Origin: Megalobrama amblycephala
Lineage: Eukaryota > Chordata > Actinopteri > Cypriniformes > Xenocyprididae
Direction of reading: 5' to 3'
Assembly (NCBI RefSeq): GCF_018812025.1
Contig: NC_063057.1
Span: 16,485,963 to 16,549,962 of the forward strand
DNA length: 64,000 nucleotides
Positions 1 to 11,953 of the stretch are shown in pieces (the first letter of the stretch is position 1; every line of letters begins with the position of its first letter). The position numbers and the translations under genes were made by a program. Below the pieces are notes generated by a model. It was not told the DNA's origin, made no database searches, and saw only the letters and a program-made list of their open reading frames with translations.

Positions 1-130
1 CCTCTTGGATTTCATCAAAAATATCTTCATTTGTGTTCCGAAGATTAACGAAGGTCTTACTGGTGTGGAACGACATGAGGGTGAGTAATTAATGACAGAA
101 TTTTCATTTTTGAGTGAACTAACCCTTTAA
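1..130. mobile_element. Right end of a TTAA-flanked foldback DNA transposon, cut by the window edge
   Basis: The end GAACTAACCCT followed by TTAA at 127-130, together with the phrase around TGTTCCGAAGAT, matches the right end of the complete element at 61325-62989. The left half lies outside the window. No coding capacity is visible. Family membership is inferred from the shared terminal sequence and the TTAA target. Confidence 0.6.
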
Positions 131-223
131 TATTTAATATTTTTCAAGATTCTTTGATGAATAGAAAGTTCAAAAGAACAGCATATATTTAAAATAGAAA
201 TCTTTTGTAATACACACACACAA

Positions 224-228
<5 letters not shown>

Positions 229-254
<26 letters not shown>
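229..254. repeat. (GA)n microsatellite
   Basis: This is a simple dinucleotide run directly after a short CA-rich stretch. No gene is associated with it. Confidence 0.9.
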
Positions 255-3200
255 CCCCAAATTTTTGAACGGCTGTGCACATAAAAAACCCCCAAAAAAA
301 CCAATAACAAATATTAAATTCGATCATAAGCTTCGTTGTAATGTCTATTTCTGAATCATAGACTCAAAAAAGGTCCCAATCCTGCAAGTCACAAATCGCT
401 GCCACAGTCATCAGTCATGGCTTACACGCCTAAATGAGGACAAAGATGTGTGGGAAAAGATTGTGGAATTGCTTTGGGATTAGCGTTAGAAAACGTGAGC
501 GTCAAGCTGAGCTACACCACATTAGCTCAGTAACCCTTGGAAACTGCCTGAGAGCCAGTTCTGTTTTCTACACTGAGAGCCAGTTGATACTGAACTATTA
601 AAAAAAAAAAAAAAAAAAAAAAATTAAAGTGTCTGAACCAAACCCAATGCATGCATCAGCTATCTTTACCCTCGCTCAGTCTCGCACGGCAATCACATGA
701 CTTAAAAGGAGGAAGGAAGGCATGACAGGGCCACCAGATTTCATGAGGCCCTTTGGCCTAAAGAGGAAGTGGTCCAATTCACTGAGGGACGCCAACAGCC
801 TTCTTTTTCCCGCACTGTCATGCTCTTCCTCTCCAGAACATCTCCTTTCCTTTCTGCTCAGTTGGTTCCTCTAAACGTCTCAAACGGTTACCGACAGCTG
901 GCAGTTAATGTTTTGTCATCTCATTACCCAAAACGCTATTCAGTTTCCTAGTCAAATGTCAAAGCCTCGGTGGGAAACCACACAGCTTACTCACGTCGTA
1001 GCTATTCGCAATACTCAATATTCAATATGAGGGACTCAAAATGTAGGATCCGAAATGGGAAAAACCCATAATCAACCATTAATCTAAACATATACGGGTT
1101 ACAGCCCCGTAATACAGTGACACTAGACAAATACCAAGCGTAATTCAGACTAGCAGGCTAGTTATTCTGACACGGCCCTCCAGAGGAATCAGTCCCGACA
1201 GCTGTATTAGAACTGCCATTTACAAAGACAGAGATATTTGCTTCCCTGACAGACCTTGTGTTTGTTTGCATACGGTTTGACTCCCACAAGAGTGCTGCTG
1301 GGAAGTTCTGATACAGCTCAAAACAAGAACCACACTGTCAACCGCAACAATCAAGACTATAATTATACAAAACAACTAGGAACTACACGAAAGCGGTACA
1401 CCTGAAAACGACACATCAAAGTAGACGTGGCACTATCTAAAGAAGTTTCTTCCAGGACTGAACCCAGGTTTTTAAAGGGTGTTCAAACAGTGGGCGGCCT
1501 TCTTTGAAAGGAAGTCCATCGCTTCATTTTGTTATTTTCAACAGAGCCTACAGACCGGCATTCCTCTGTGCCCAAGAGGACACACTATCACGGGGATTTC
1601 CTTCCTCTCGCTCTAGGAGGGACAGGATCGGGGTCAGACCCCAGTAGGGTGAGGTCGTCGTGACCCAGCACTCCAAAAAAGTTGGTATGGTAACAACCTT
1701 GGTATATCAATTTGACAATTCTGACACATAAAAATTATGTATAAATTACCAAAAAAAATACGTATATTAGGATGACATAAGTAGAAATGACAAAAATGAG
1801 GCAATACCAAATATATGAACTCAATTTTCACACAAAGTTAGTGAACTGACAACACAGTTTTGACACAGGAAATGTAAGGGTGCCATACACTTATCTGCCT
1901 TGGGCAGTGACAGATATATTGCCGTCTACTTTTCCATGATTGGGAATGACAAGTGTTTGCTCGAAAACAGGAAATGGTATGTACACAGTTAGTGGTTGCA
2001 CAATTTGTCACATAAGTTCCACAAATAGAGCCATTTTACACTGGAAAGGCGGCACAGAAGCTGCATTTATTCCACAAAAAAGGTGCATTTACACAAATTA
2101 CACAAAACAGAGGTGGCATAAATGAATTTAAACAAAAATGCAAATGCAAAAAAATACGATTTCGGCAAATTTTCCATACAATTTTATGGGCAAAAAAGTC
2201 CATTGACACTGTTGGTCAGTGCGGCGAATTCGAGTTACCAGAACATAAGTAGTAAAATCTATGTAGGAAACCCTCACGTGAAAATCCTGATCACACAGAT
2301 TCCTTTTAAAATCACTGTACTTTGCCCACAAAAATTCACTGAACAACAGTAAATGTGGCCGCACCTTAAGGCTGCATTGATGCTGCATTTCTTTACACAG
2401 AAGCAAAGCAGCATCAGATACAGATTTGCTGAGGTGGAAGCTGGCATATTTTAGTTATTTATTTGACGTGGTGACATCTAGCAGACACAAAGCCACCTCA
2501 GAGCAGACACCTTTGGAGAAAGGCTGATATAATTTGACAAGAGCCCCATCATTAAAGATCAAGCCATTAAAAATGCATGGAGAAGCAACAGGATCTTCTT
2601 TAACAACCTCTTTGAGAGACTTCAGTCTCATATCTCTTCTCAAAGCACAATATTCAAAATGTCACATCCAACTAGGAGTCTATAAGGGCCCTGTGGTGTT
2701 TTCTGGTCTATGAAGTGGAATGCAGCATGACTGTTTTTAATAATTCTTTCCGTGACCCTGAAAAGCACCAGTCCAAAGTATTCCTCCGTGATCTGACAGT
2801 CAGTCCAACGTGAAAGATAATCGAGTCTCATTTTCTCCATTTCTTCTTGAATGAACTAGTCATCTCCCTCGACTGAAGAACAGAACAGAACTAGGCGGGG
2901 CCGGTAATCAGTCAAATCTAGAAGGAAAGACTGCACTAGAAGCGCTAAATGTGCCTTTTTATAACAATGCCTGACACTCCTTACTCATATCTTTACGTAA
3001 ACCATGTCGAAAAATGTTACTTTGACGGTTGGAAGCTGATAATCTGTGCTTCGTTAAACTACTCATTCGTACAACTTTTCCATTTCCGCTATAACTTCCA
3101 CAGTGCCGTGAGCATGAAACAACAAAAAACGCCATTCTTCAGGCAATACAGCACCGCTAACCTCGGCGCGCTTCTACACAAACTTCCCAGCGGTTATTCT

Positions 3201-3440
3201 CGCCATAAAGCGGAGTCTGGTAAATCTAAGGAGTTGAATTGTTTCACTCCAGCTCCGCCATATTCTAGACATCTGAGCTGCTCTTCCGCAAACCCTGTGC
3301 CGGTCTGCTTTGCAGCCTTGTAACATTCCGCCGTTCAGCCGCTACAATGTATTAATCAAACTGTGACATCATAATCCCCTCACAGTTCCCGCGTAATACA
3401 CTTGCTACTGTAATGCCATAGAATATCGCGCAAATGCGAT
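255..3440. other. Intergenic or intronic DNA with no recognisable gene
   Basis: Only short chance reading frames (under 125 codons) are present. None resembles a known domain, and frames open on opposite strands overlap each other. A poly(A) run lies at about 600-623. If the exon-like segment at 3447-3600 is real, this stretch would be its first intron or downstream body on the minus strand, but I could not find a convincing coding exon here. Confidence 0.4.
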
Positions 3441-3446
3441 ACTTAC

Positions 3447-3600
3447 AGCAATCCGCTACAGCTCCAGCCAGTCAGTCCGTCTGCGCCTGTGCCTGTGAAA
3501 GAGCTGCTCGCCTCTGGGAGGGTGGGTGAGGTTTAGAGTGGAGAATGACGTTACAGCCTCGGTTTCAGCACCATACTCTCCTGAGCTCTGCCTACAATTG
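3447..3600 (-). promoter_or_regulatory. Possible first exon and promoter of an unidentified minus-strand gene
   Basis: The region from about 3160 to 3660 has more CpG than its AT-rich surroundings. On the minus strand a full consensus donor (GTAAGT) starts at 3446, directly after GGATTGCT. This combination is typical of a noncoding first exon at a CpG-containing promoter. The end near 3600 is a guess. I found no downstream coding exon, so the gene cannot be named, and chance remains possible. Confidence 0.25.
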
Positions 3601-3889
3601 AGCGTAACGGGAAACGGAGCTGTTTAAAGCACGGAGAACGAGCGCTGCTAAATGTGGCACATGGAAATGACAGTGTTGATAGACATGTACAGTACTTACA
3701 GTACGAGATAGGGAAAGAATTCTAAAGTAGCCTACGGGGGGTGTACCATGGTAGTTTGGTATGTGATTGTGTCCGATGGTAATATCATGCTACTTGGATG
3801 TAGCCTGTACCAGGTTTTTTCAAGGTATTTAAAAAATGCTATGGTATATGTCCAGAAAACACGGTCGCCTTACCATGATATACCTATAT

Positions 3890-4096
3890 ATATTAGGTGA
3901 GACTTAAAAATATTTATGCAAAATGTAATAAAACAATTATTGATATCAATGCCATCTGGATTCATTTCACCAAATACTTTTTTTTAAATTATTTTTATGA
4001 AATGGGCTTATTATATATTTTTTATTAGCATTTTTAACATTTATTTTTTTACGAATAATTTATATGAAGTGTGGGGAAAATAACGTTTTAATAATA

Positions 4097-4138
<42 letters not shown>

Positions 4139-4387
4139 TATTTTTATTAGCATAAATGTAAATATTTTAAGCTATATTTATTTTTATTATATAAGTCCTA
4201 TATTTAACATTATTTTTTATTAGCATTTTTTAACATTTATTTTTTGTTAGAATAATTTATATGAAGTCTGGGGAAAATAATGTTTTAATAATAATAATAA
4301 TAAAAATAATTTTTATATATGTGTCGTGTATATATAGATATAGATAGATATATGTATATTATATATAACATTATTTTTATTAGCATA

Positions 4388-4434
<47 letters not shown>

Positions 4435-4760
4435 CTATCTTTATTTTTATTTTATTATATAAGTCCTATATTTAATATTATTTTTTGTTAGCATTTTTTA
4501 ACATTTATTATTATTTTTGTTAGAATAATCTAAATGAAGTCTGGGGAAAATAACGTTTTAATAATAATAATTATATAAACATATTTTATTAAAGAAAAAA
4601 TGCTATTATGTCCTGGCAGGGTGAGACTTAAATTTATGCAAAATGTAGTAAAAAAGAAAATAATTAGTGATACCAATGCCATCTGGATTCATTTCAGCGA
4701 ATGCTAGATTTCTTATTATATTTTTTAAAAACATAATGGAGTGGCAAGGAATGGGAAAAC
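3890..4760. repeat. AT-rich locally duplicated block
   Basis: The phrase TGAAGTCTGGGGAAAATAA and its surroundings recur near 4066, 4261 and 4534. The phrase around CCAATGCCATCTGGATTCAT recurs near 3950 and 4674, each time after a related GGTGAGACTTAAA segment. An (AT)n run (4100-4134) and an AT-plus-poly(T) run (4386-4432) sit inside. This is best read as stepwise tandem duplication of noncoding DNA with microsatellite growth. Confidence 0.65.
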
Positions 4761-6320
4761 ACATTTTGTGAAAAATAAAATTGGAAAATTCAAGAGATTG
4801 CATCCAAATATAGATCTTATACTTTTTTTTTAGTGTTTCTACATGTTTATGCAATAGTTTAGTAATTATTTCATGGTTATATCCCAAAACAACCCAAATC
4901 ACGGTGAATCGAGACATGACACTTTTAAACATTTTGGTGCATGGTGCATGCTACATTTCAATGGCATCATTCTAGTCCCAGTATGGCATGAATGGTCTCC
5001 TATTCTCCCCGAGCAGCAACTCTCATCCGTCAGAGGCTGACTCTGCCACTCTGGAGGGAAAAAATCCTCAGCGCCAGTCAAATGGCTCATTGAGAGCAAC
5101 TAGGAGAAGCCAGGAATGCCAAGTATGCTCTCTGGCATCAGGAATGCAGGCCCACTCCCTGCTGTGGACTACCACCCCTCCCCTCTGCCAGCAGTCATGT
5201 GGCCCTAAGCTACATGAGGGGTGAGATGTGTTCCATCCGTGGGGTCCTTAGATGCGGATCAGTGACCAGTGTGCTGGTCTCATAAACAAGGCAACTGATA
5301 GACGAGACAACATTAGTATGTCGCCACTAGCATTTAGATGACTGGGTGAAAGGAAGAACATCATATGAGACTGAACCACTGAACTAAACTGAGAAAAGAG
5401 GAATGAGATGTATATACTCGCCGTCAGAATTGTGAAAGTGTGTGGGTGTTGAGACAAATACACCATTTAATGTTAACACAGATGAAAATGAGGCTGCGAA
5501 GGATAGAAGTACAGTCTGTTTAATGGATTGGACTATTTAGGGGAAAATGTGACCGCAGCTTCATTTTTATTAATTAAATAATAAAATGAAATAATAAAAA
5601 AATTATTAATGTATCTTTAAAGGCAACAACTAGAATGTGTACAATGTGTGACAATTTATGTGCAATTCCAGTAAACAGAGATAAATATGGAAAAGAGGAA
5701 CATGAGCTATACATTTGCATTCAAAACTGTAAAGTCTGTAAAAAATTAAGGCAAATTTCAGTATTTAAAATGTTTAAAAGACTTATCAGAAACATCCAAA
5801 CTATTTAACATGCAAAAATGAACACAAATGTTGGTTAGATGCAAATTTTTACATGCTCAAATCTCATTCTCAAATCTCATGGAACAAAAGCAAGAGTGTG
5901 AATGTCTGTATCCACGAATAGTTCTGTCATGTTTTTGTAATTGTGTAATTTTCCATCTTGGGGGGAGGGGCCAAAGTTAATTTTCCATGTGAGTGGACAA
6001 TAAAGATCATCTTTTTCCAAGCAATGTATGGTTCATATTGTTATATTGCATATTGAAGTATTATGTATATTAAAGTAATAACAATAAGTGAGTAGTATTG
6101 AGATTATCATCCCCTTTATGAGTGACTAAGTCTTAATAGCCTCTATAGAGGAACTCCTGTCTATGAGGTTGGGTGGAAACTCAAGCACTTGCTATTCTTA
6201 GTCTTCCTGTCAGGGTGGACATTCAAAGTTTCTCCATGACAATTAGAAGCCATTGGATTCTTTGTTGTTGTCATTCAAGTGCTAAAACCCGAGATCACCT
6301 ACATTGTGTGGACCAGCCAG
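4761..6320. other. Intergenic stretch without a supported gene
   Basis: I see no splice-bounded coding exon, RNA gene or clear transposon ends here. The short open frames on both strands look random. Confidence 0.4.
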
Positions 6321-6324
6321 CAGT

Positions 6325-6432
6325 GATGGGTAGGTTTAGGAGTAGGGTTAGTGTAGGGGGAGAGAATATACAGTTTGTACAGTATAAAAACCATTACGTC
6401 TATGGAGAGTCCCTACATGGATAGTGAACCAG

Positions 6433-6475
<43 letters not shown>
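6325..6475. repeat. Dispersed repeat joined to a (GT)n microsatellite
   Basis: The segment around GTTTGTACAGTATAAAAACC (6374-6393) is the reverse complement of sequences near 12025 and 12300. It runs directly into a (GT)n tract at 6434-6474. The same repeat-plus-microsatellite arrangement occurs three times in the window. This copy is in the opposite orientation. Confidence 0.65.
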
Positions 6476-6586
6476 GTACACTTCTGTTCATGTCTTATCC
6501 AAAAGAGAGCGCTGTTGCTCCACATAGCCTACAAGCATATCTACTATGCAAATCTACATTACAATTAGGTAAGTGTGTAATACCTG

Positions 6587-6960
6587 GGCTGCATCCAAAA
6601 TTACATACTTCCCTACTGGTGAAAACAGTGACAAAAGAGGTATGTCAGACTTCACAGTATTCATAAAAGGGTAGGCAAAAAGTACCCTGATGATCTACTA
6701 TTTCTGGTGAGATTCTGAAGTGTGCATACGATGGACACTTTACTATCCCATGAGGCCATGGGAGAGGATTTGTGAATGGAGGTGAAGCAACATAACTGAT
6801 GCTTGTAGGTCATGTGATAATGACAACATGGCAAATGTAGTACGTCCAGATTACATTCATACGACACACACTCATACTATAGAACATAAGGAAATTTTTC
6901 AAGCAGTGATGAAGTAATTAAGTAAGTACCTACTCAAGTATGCGATTTCAGATGCAGGCA
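6587..6960. mobile_element. Non-autonomous DNA transposon with terminal inverted repeats
   Basis: The left end CTGCATCCAAAATTACATAC is mirrored at the right by GTATGCGATTTCAGATGCAG. The interior (about 370 bp) has no transposase. A second copy of the right end (TATGCGATTTCAGATGTAG) lies at about 7032-7050, so either a tandem partial copy or an internal insertion is present. Confidence 0.6.
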
Positions 6961-7059
6961 TATTCATACTAGAACATACTTTTTTAGTGCTCACAAAGTA
7001 AGTACTTATTCAAAATAAGCACCTACCCTATATGCGATTTCAGATGTAGTCTGATGGGC

Positions 7060-8700
7060 TTGTATGTTGCCATATTTTCTTGTGGGTACTAAAAGGGCAT
7101 TGTCATTACATATAGTAGATATTTTAACAACTAAGCTCTTGGAGGGTTCTTAACCCTTTATGGTAAGGCATTGAATTAATTTCTACTAATTTCCTTATTA
7201 ATCAGAAAAAAAATACAATATATTGCACAATGGAGATTAAAAGGGCAGGCCTCAAGGTAGCCAAAGATGTGCTGTTTTTAAGTCTAATGACATTTGAATG
7301 TCCCTCCAAAACCCTTTCCCACTGTCACCCTCGCACCTGTTGAAGTGCTCCACAAATTGCTCTTTTAACCTCATTTCTAAACATCTCTTCACAAGGGTTT
7401 TTTTCAGCATCTTTGAATAGTAAATTAGATATTTTTATTCACATATCAACTTTGTCTAACATAGTTTTGCTGTAAATTATCAATGTTTCCATATGGCAAC
7501 ACTGTACCACAGTGGAACTGAAGTACTGTATTTCCCCATTGGGATTTTTTTATAGATAGTAGCATTAACAATATGATTGCAGTTATTTATTTATTTGAAG
7601 TGTTTATTGTAGTATAGTTGTATTTATGTATAAATAACAAAATTATTTGTTCTTTTCAGAAAATGAATACAGCAATATTTTACTGAAAGGGCAATAGGAA
7701 GAGTGCAGAGTTAGCTCTTCGATGAGAGTGAGGATGAGTTAACTGAATGATAGGGATTAAATTATAGGGATCTACATATTTTTGGTTTGCATGAGTTCCA
7801 ATCTATCAATTTCTAAAAAAAAAAAAAAAAAAGTGCATTTAAATAGAAAAGAAAATCATAATTTTATAGAAAAACTACTTTTTTTTTGTGACAATTTTCC
7901 ATTATGGTACAGCATTGCCATAAGGCAACTCCCTTCCCTTCTCCCTCCCTATCTTTTGATTTGTGTGATTGAAGCTATTTCACGTAATAAAAACTTATTT
8001 GAAAAAATATTTCAAGGTTAGAAAATAATGCATATAATATTTTTTCTATCTGTCACTTTTAGTATAGTAATAGTAAATACACCATTACAATGTTCATTTC
8101 ACATTCTTATCAATTTACACAATACCAAGTATCTTTGCTAAAGGAGTCATTGGAACAGGAAGTTCTTTAGCTTTTCATGATGCCATGACTCAGCTTGTAC
8201 GAACTAAAAAGATTAACGGGAACATCCTCACAAAAAAAATGTGAAACACTTTAAAGTAGATGACAAATCTAACTAAACAAAAGCTATACGAGTAATCTCA
8301 CACTACTGTGTTTAAGAAAAAGTACAAGACAGATTAGGAGGAAAAGAAAAAAAAAACTCTTAACAAGAAAGTGGGGCTGTGGCTTTCTAGGAAGGCTTGG
8401 CTATATCATATTGCTCAGTAACAATAGCCTACGTCAAGGTTTTTTGCCAGTTTCAACCTTGGTTTCGCAGACGTTTCACTTTCACTCCAGCCATCTCCAT
8501 TGATCTCACTAATAGGTTTTCACATGGTCAGTTTGTTTCAGTAAATATATATAAAAAAAGCTTCACCTACTTTGTGTAGTTTTAGAATTATGGTCACAAA
8601 ACCCTATTGAAATTGTGTGTGTGTGTATATATGTATGAAGAACTTGGCAAATGGAAATTTCCCCAGTCAAAAATTTAAAAAGTTTATCAAACCTTTAATG
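7060..8700. other. AT-rich intergenic stretch, nothing recognised
   Basis: There are poly(A) and poly(T) runs and short random frames only. It lies beyond the likely 3' end of hilpda. Confidence 0.4.
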
Positions 8701-8747
8701 CATAAAACCAGCATGCTACAGTGATAAAGAGTGTTAACGTACATATT

Positions 8748-8753
8748 TTTATT
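8748..8753 (-). terminator. hilpda: Candidate polyadenylation signal of hilpda
   Basis: AATAAA on the minus strand, about 620 nt past the hilpda stop codon. It is the first canonical hexamer I found downstream. A 3' UTR of this size is plausible, but cleavage here is inferred. Confidence 0.45.
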
Positions 8754-9374
8754 CAGTTGCATATAAAACAGATAGTTTCAGTAACAATTTTGTTTGGCTG
8801 CTCATATCTTTCAGACCCTCAACCCACAATGCAAGAAAAAGAAAAAAGTGCAAGTTTTAAAAAACAAAATAAAACCAAATCCTGCAGCCTAATGCCTCAA
8901 TTTCTCAAAGTGAAAAAAAACCAACAACGATTTTAACAGTCTAGGTGTTACAAATGTAGTCATATAAACAGTGTAAAAGGAGCAAACAATAAAAACATAC
9001 TAATAATTTTGATCACATGGGATTTCAATATTTTACAGCAGTCCAGCATGTTCATGTATCATGTTTGTAGTAGCTATTAAGCTTTCAATCCCTCTTTTTA
9101 CTGCCTTAAGAGTTTTTCATAAAGTCAGACAAGTTCTTTGCAGAAACCAGAATAACAAGTAAAAAAGGTGAAGATTTTGCATCTCATATCTGTAGTACCA
9201 GAAGCCATCATCGGTGTTCTTCATATGGTCTCATATTTCACATGATTCACACAGCTCACAGTAGTGTAATGGAGGAAACAATTCCAATTTTAGGTTTTAG
9301 TAGGTCAGTAACCTTAATTATTTCTCCTAGTGCAATTAAAGACTGGTCACCGATGGCGGTGGAGAAGATCCAGA

Positions 9375-9584
9375 TCATCTCGACCCGATGCGTTTGTTGT
9401 TGGCAGCAGCAGCAGTCCGAGATGGAGACACGGGGGGATGTTTCTCTGTCCAGCTGTCGTCTGCACAGTAGGATCCTTGAGGAAACATTAGGCCCCCGAC
9501 TGAATCAACCAGTCCAAACAAAGCCACCAGAAGAGAAAATGCAGTTCCGATGAAGTATATCTTCAGAAAGCCGATTCCAGACAT
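9375..9584 (-). CDS. hilpda: Hypoxia-inducible lipid droplet-associated protein (HILPDA/HIG2 orthologue)
   Basis: The single coding exon encodes 69 residues. An N-terminal hydrophobic helix (about residues 6-28, containing LKIYFIGTAFSLLVALFGLV) is followed by GG and a short polar tail. Human HILPDA (63 residues) has the same layout, with an aligned LNLYLLG...LL...EGLL pattern. HILPDA coats lipid droplets, inhibits adipose triglyceride lipase (ATGL) and is induced by hypoxia through HIF-1. These functions are known for the family, not shown here. The ATG has A at -3. A polypyrimidine tract and AAG acceptor put the coding exon's start at 9616. The neighbour impdh1 matches human 7q32, where HILPDA lies beside IMPDH1. 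The tail is poorly conserved, so the call rests on the helix, size, exon layout and synteny. Confidence 0.8.
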   Translation of the reverse strand: MSGIGFLKIYFIGTAFSLLVALFGLVDSVGGLMFPQGSYCADDSWTEKHPPVSPSRTAAAANNKRIGSR

Positions 9585-9882
9585 GATTCACTACGGATGT
9601 CCAGTACTGGGATGTCCTTAAAAAAAACAACAGCAGCACACATTAGCCACGCTTCCATCAATACCGGAAGTAAATAATAATTATCATCTTAAGAATACTA
9701 TTATTTAATAGCCTAATAAACTTGTGTATTTTGTTGATACACATACAATTTCGCCTTAAAATATCGTTTTGTTGAACAAAGGATATAACACTTCCTTAAT
9801 GTTACTTTAAGATGCAAGACAAAACGCCCAAAATAACAGACAAAATACTCAAGACAAAAGTAAATATGTTCGCCTTTCTTAC

Positions 9883-9915
9883 CAGGAGGAATGTTGGTCC
9901 TGCTTACAGCTGTGT
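9883..9915 (-). other. hilpda: Noncoding first exon of hilpda
   Basis: A consensus donor (TCCTCCTG then GTAAGA) ends the exon at 9883. The intron to the coding exon at 9616 would be 266 nt. The upstream limit is set by expecting transcription to begin 25-30 nt below the TATA box. Human HILPDA likewise has a noncoding first exon and a single coding exon. Confidence 0.6.
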
Positions 9916-9921
9916 CAGCCA

Positions 9922-9947
9922 ACGTGTGCCGATTTCCTTTTTATATA
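9922..9947 (-). promoter_or_regulatory. hilpda: hilpda core promoter: TATA box plus a hypoxia-response-type core
   Basis: TATATAAAA reads on the minus strand at 9947-9939. An ACGTG core (the RCGTG of HIF-binding sites) lies at 9922-9926 on the plus strand, between the TATA box and the expected start site. Further ACGTG cores lie near 11249 (minus orientation) and 11357. HIF control of HILPDA is established in mammals; binding at these sites is inferred. Confidence 0.5.
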
Positions 9948-10294
9948 TCACGACATCACAAATCCCTCCACACGGTGGGAGTTTCCAACTTGTAGAAATT
10001 CCCGCGATGTGAAAGAACTGTTCTTTTGAATCGGATCTTTTCAATGAATCACTCCGATTTTCCCGTCCGAGCTCAGCGGTTCTCAAAACAAAAGCTCACC
10101 GACTACTTATTGTGTAAAAAAAAAGTAGGCTCATGCTGAATTCTGAAACGCATACTAGCATACTGCTCTCACTATTTCTGCCACAGAAATATGTGATAAA
10201 GGTAGTATGAGTAGTAGCCTATTATGTGGTTCCGAATTCAGCATATGTTACTTTAAAAGCAAAAAGATAATGTAAATGAAACGTACAGGAAATT

Positions 10295-10917
10295 CCCGGC
10301 TGAAAAATACAGCTAAAACCAGCCTAAACTGGTCAGGTTGGTTTTAGCTTGACCAGCTAAAACCAGCCACTTCCTGCTTAAACCAGCTAAGACAGGCTGG
10401 GAGACCAGCTAAAACCAGCTAGGACCAGCTAACCCAGGCTGGGAGACCAGCTTGACCAGCTAAGCCAAGCTGGGAGACCAGCTAAAACCAGCTAAGGCCA
10501 GCTAACCCAGGCTGGGAGACCAGCTTGACCAGCTAAGCCAGGCTGTGAGACCAGCTAAAACCAGCTACGACCAGCTAACCCAGGCTGGGAGACTGGCTTG
10601 ACCAGCTAAGCCAAGCTGGGAGACCAGCTAAAACCAGCTAAGACCAGCTAACCCAGGCTGGGAGACAGGCTTGACCAGCTAAGACCAGCTAACCCAGGGT
10701 GGGAGACCAGCTTGACCAGCTAAGCCAAGCTGGGAGACCAGCTAAAACCAGATAAGACCAGCTAACCCAGGCTGGGAGACCAGCTTGACCAACTAACCCA
10801 GGCTGGGAGACCAGCTAAAACTAGCTAAGACCAGCTAACCCAGGCATGGAGACCAGCTTGACCAGCTAAGACCAGCTAACCAACTTAGGCTGGTTTTAGC
10901 TGGATTTTTCAGCAGGG
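10295..10917. mobile_element. Minisatellite-bearing element bounded by inverted ends
   Basis: The left end GCTGAAAAATACAGCTAAAA is mirrored by TTTTAGCTGGATTTTTCAGC on the right. Between them, imperfect units of roughly 40-80 bp are built from CCAGCTAAAACCAGCTAAG and CCCAGGCTGGGAGACCAGCT. The units repeat about seven times with point differences. This resembles fish transposons whose interior is a tandem array. No protein is encoded. Confidence 0.75.
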
Positions 10918-11900
10918 TTTTGACAGTTTTAGTAGCACATATCTTAAGTGACATTATGGTTTTATGAGCTAAGATGCATGAAACAACTCTCCTTACAGTA
11001 ACGTAATAAACACCTCTATGGCTTCTCTGGAATCTTTTAAAACATGTATTATCAGGCTGAGATGGCAGGCAAGGCGTGAAGACGTAATTGCGTCAGAACG
11101 TAAAAGGATCGCTGAATTGTTCTCAAGAAACTTCTCAAGAACCGATTCGCTGAAGTCAGAATGCAATTAAAATAGCCTTTATATGAATCAGCAGAAAGAA
11201 TTCTTAGACTTAATCTATTAAAAGAGAAGAACTATAAAACGGTTGTTTCCACGTTTTATGAACATCAGTCAGTTATTACCATGAACTCATTGGTTATTAC
11301 AATGAAACAGGATGTTCTTCATGAGTCATCAGAAAGTACCAGTGAAAATGTGAGAAACGTGAAAGTTACTAATCTTTGAACCCATGATTTGTATTATTAC
11401 AGCTGGCAATAGTTAGTTTAATTATGTTTATAATAATTCTATTGTGTAAAAATGAACAGTTGATGACTGATTAAATATTTCGTTGGGCTTAAGAATTGCA
11501 CACAGAGGGTAATGCCAAATGGGCAATTGCGCAATGAAGAAGATCAAAAATTAAATGGTCTATGCAGCCCTCTCCTGGTGGAAAGAGAAATAATTGGTGA
11601 TTTCTAAATGGCATGCATGGTCGCTAGGGGGAGAATAAAATAGTGTACCAAGAAAGTTTTTTGGACATGTACAAAGGCAATACCATGTAATTACCATAGT
11701 ACCTGAACATGGTAATTGACTAGTATCATCAAGTGCCACGGCAATGCATTCTTATACAGTCATTTTTGTAAGGGGAGATGAATAAATAGTAATATAATGT
11801 ATTGCAGTTAATCAGGAAAACTTCACAGTTTATATAGTGCAATAATAATAATAATAATAAAAAAATAAAAATAAGTAACATTTTAATAGACATGATGGGG
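10918..11900. other. Intergenic stretch between hilpda and impdh1
   Basis: I recognise no gene or transposon ends. Two ACGTG-type cores could belong to a distal hilpda control region, but that is speculative. Confidence 0.35.
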
Positions 11901-11904
11901 GTCT

Positions 11905-11953
<49 letters not shown>

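Noticed and set aside
1545..1650. Possible plus-strand exon with acceptor TTTTCAACAG and donor AGGGTGAGG
   Set aside because: All three frames on the minus strand are also largely open, the peptide is not recognisable and no partner exon was found.
9242..9553. 103-codon plus-strand frame overlapping hilpda
   Set aside because: It is the antisense shadow of the hilpda exon; the minus-strand product has a recognisable helix and matching gene structure.
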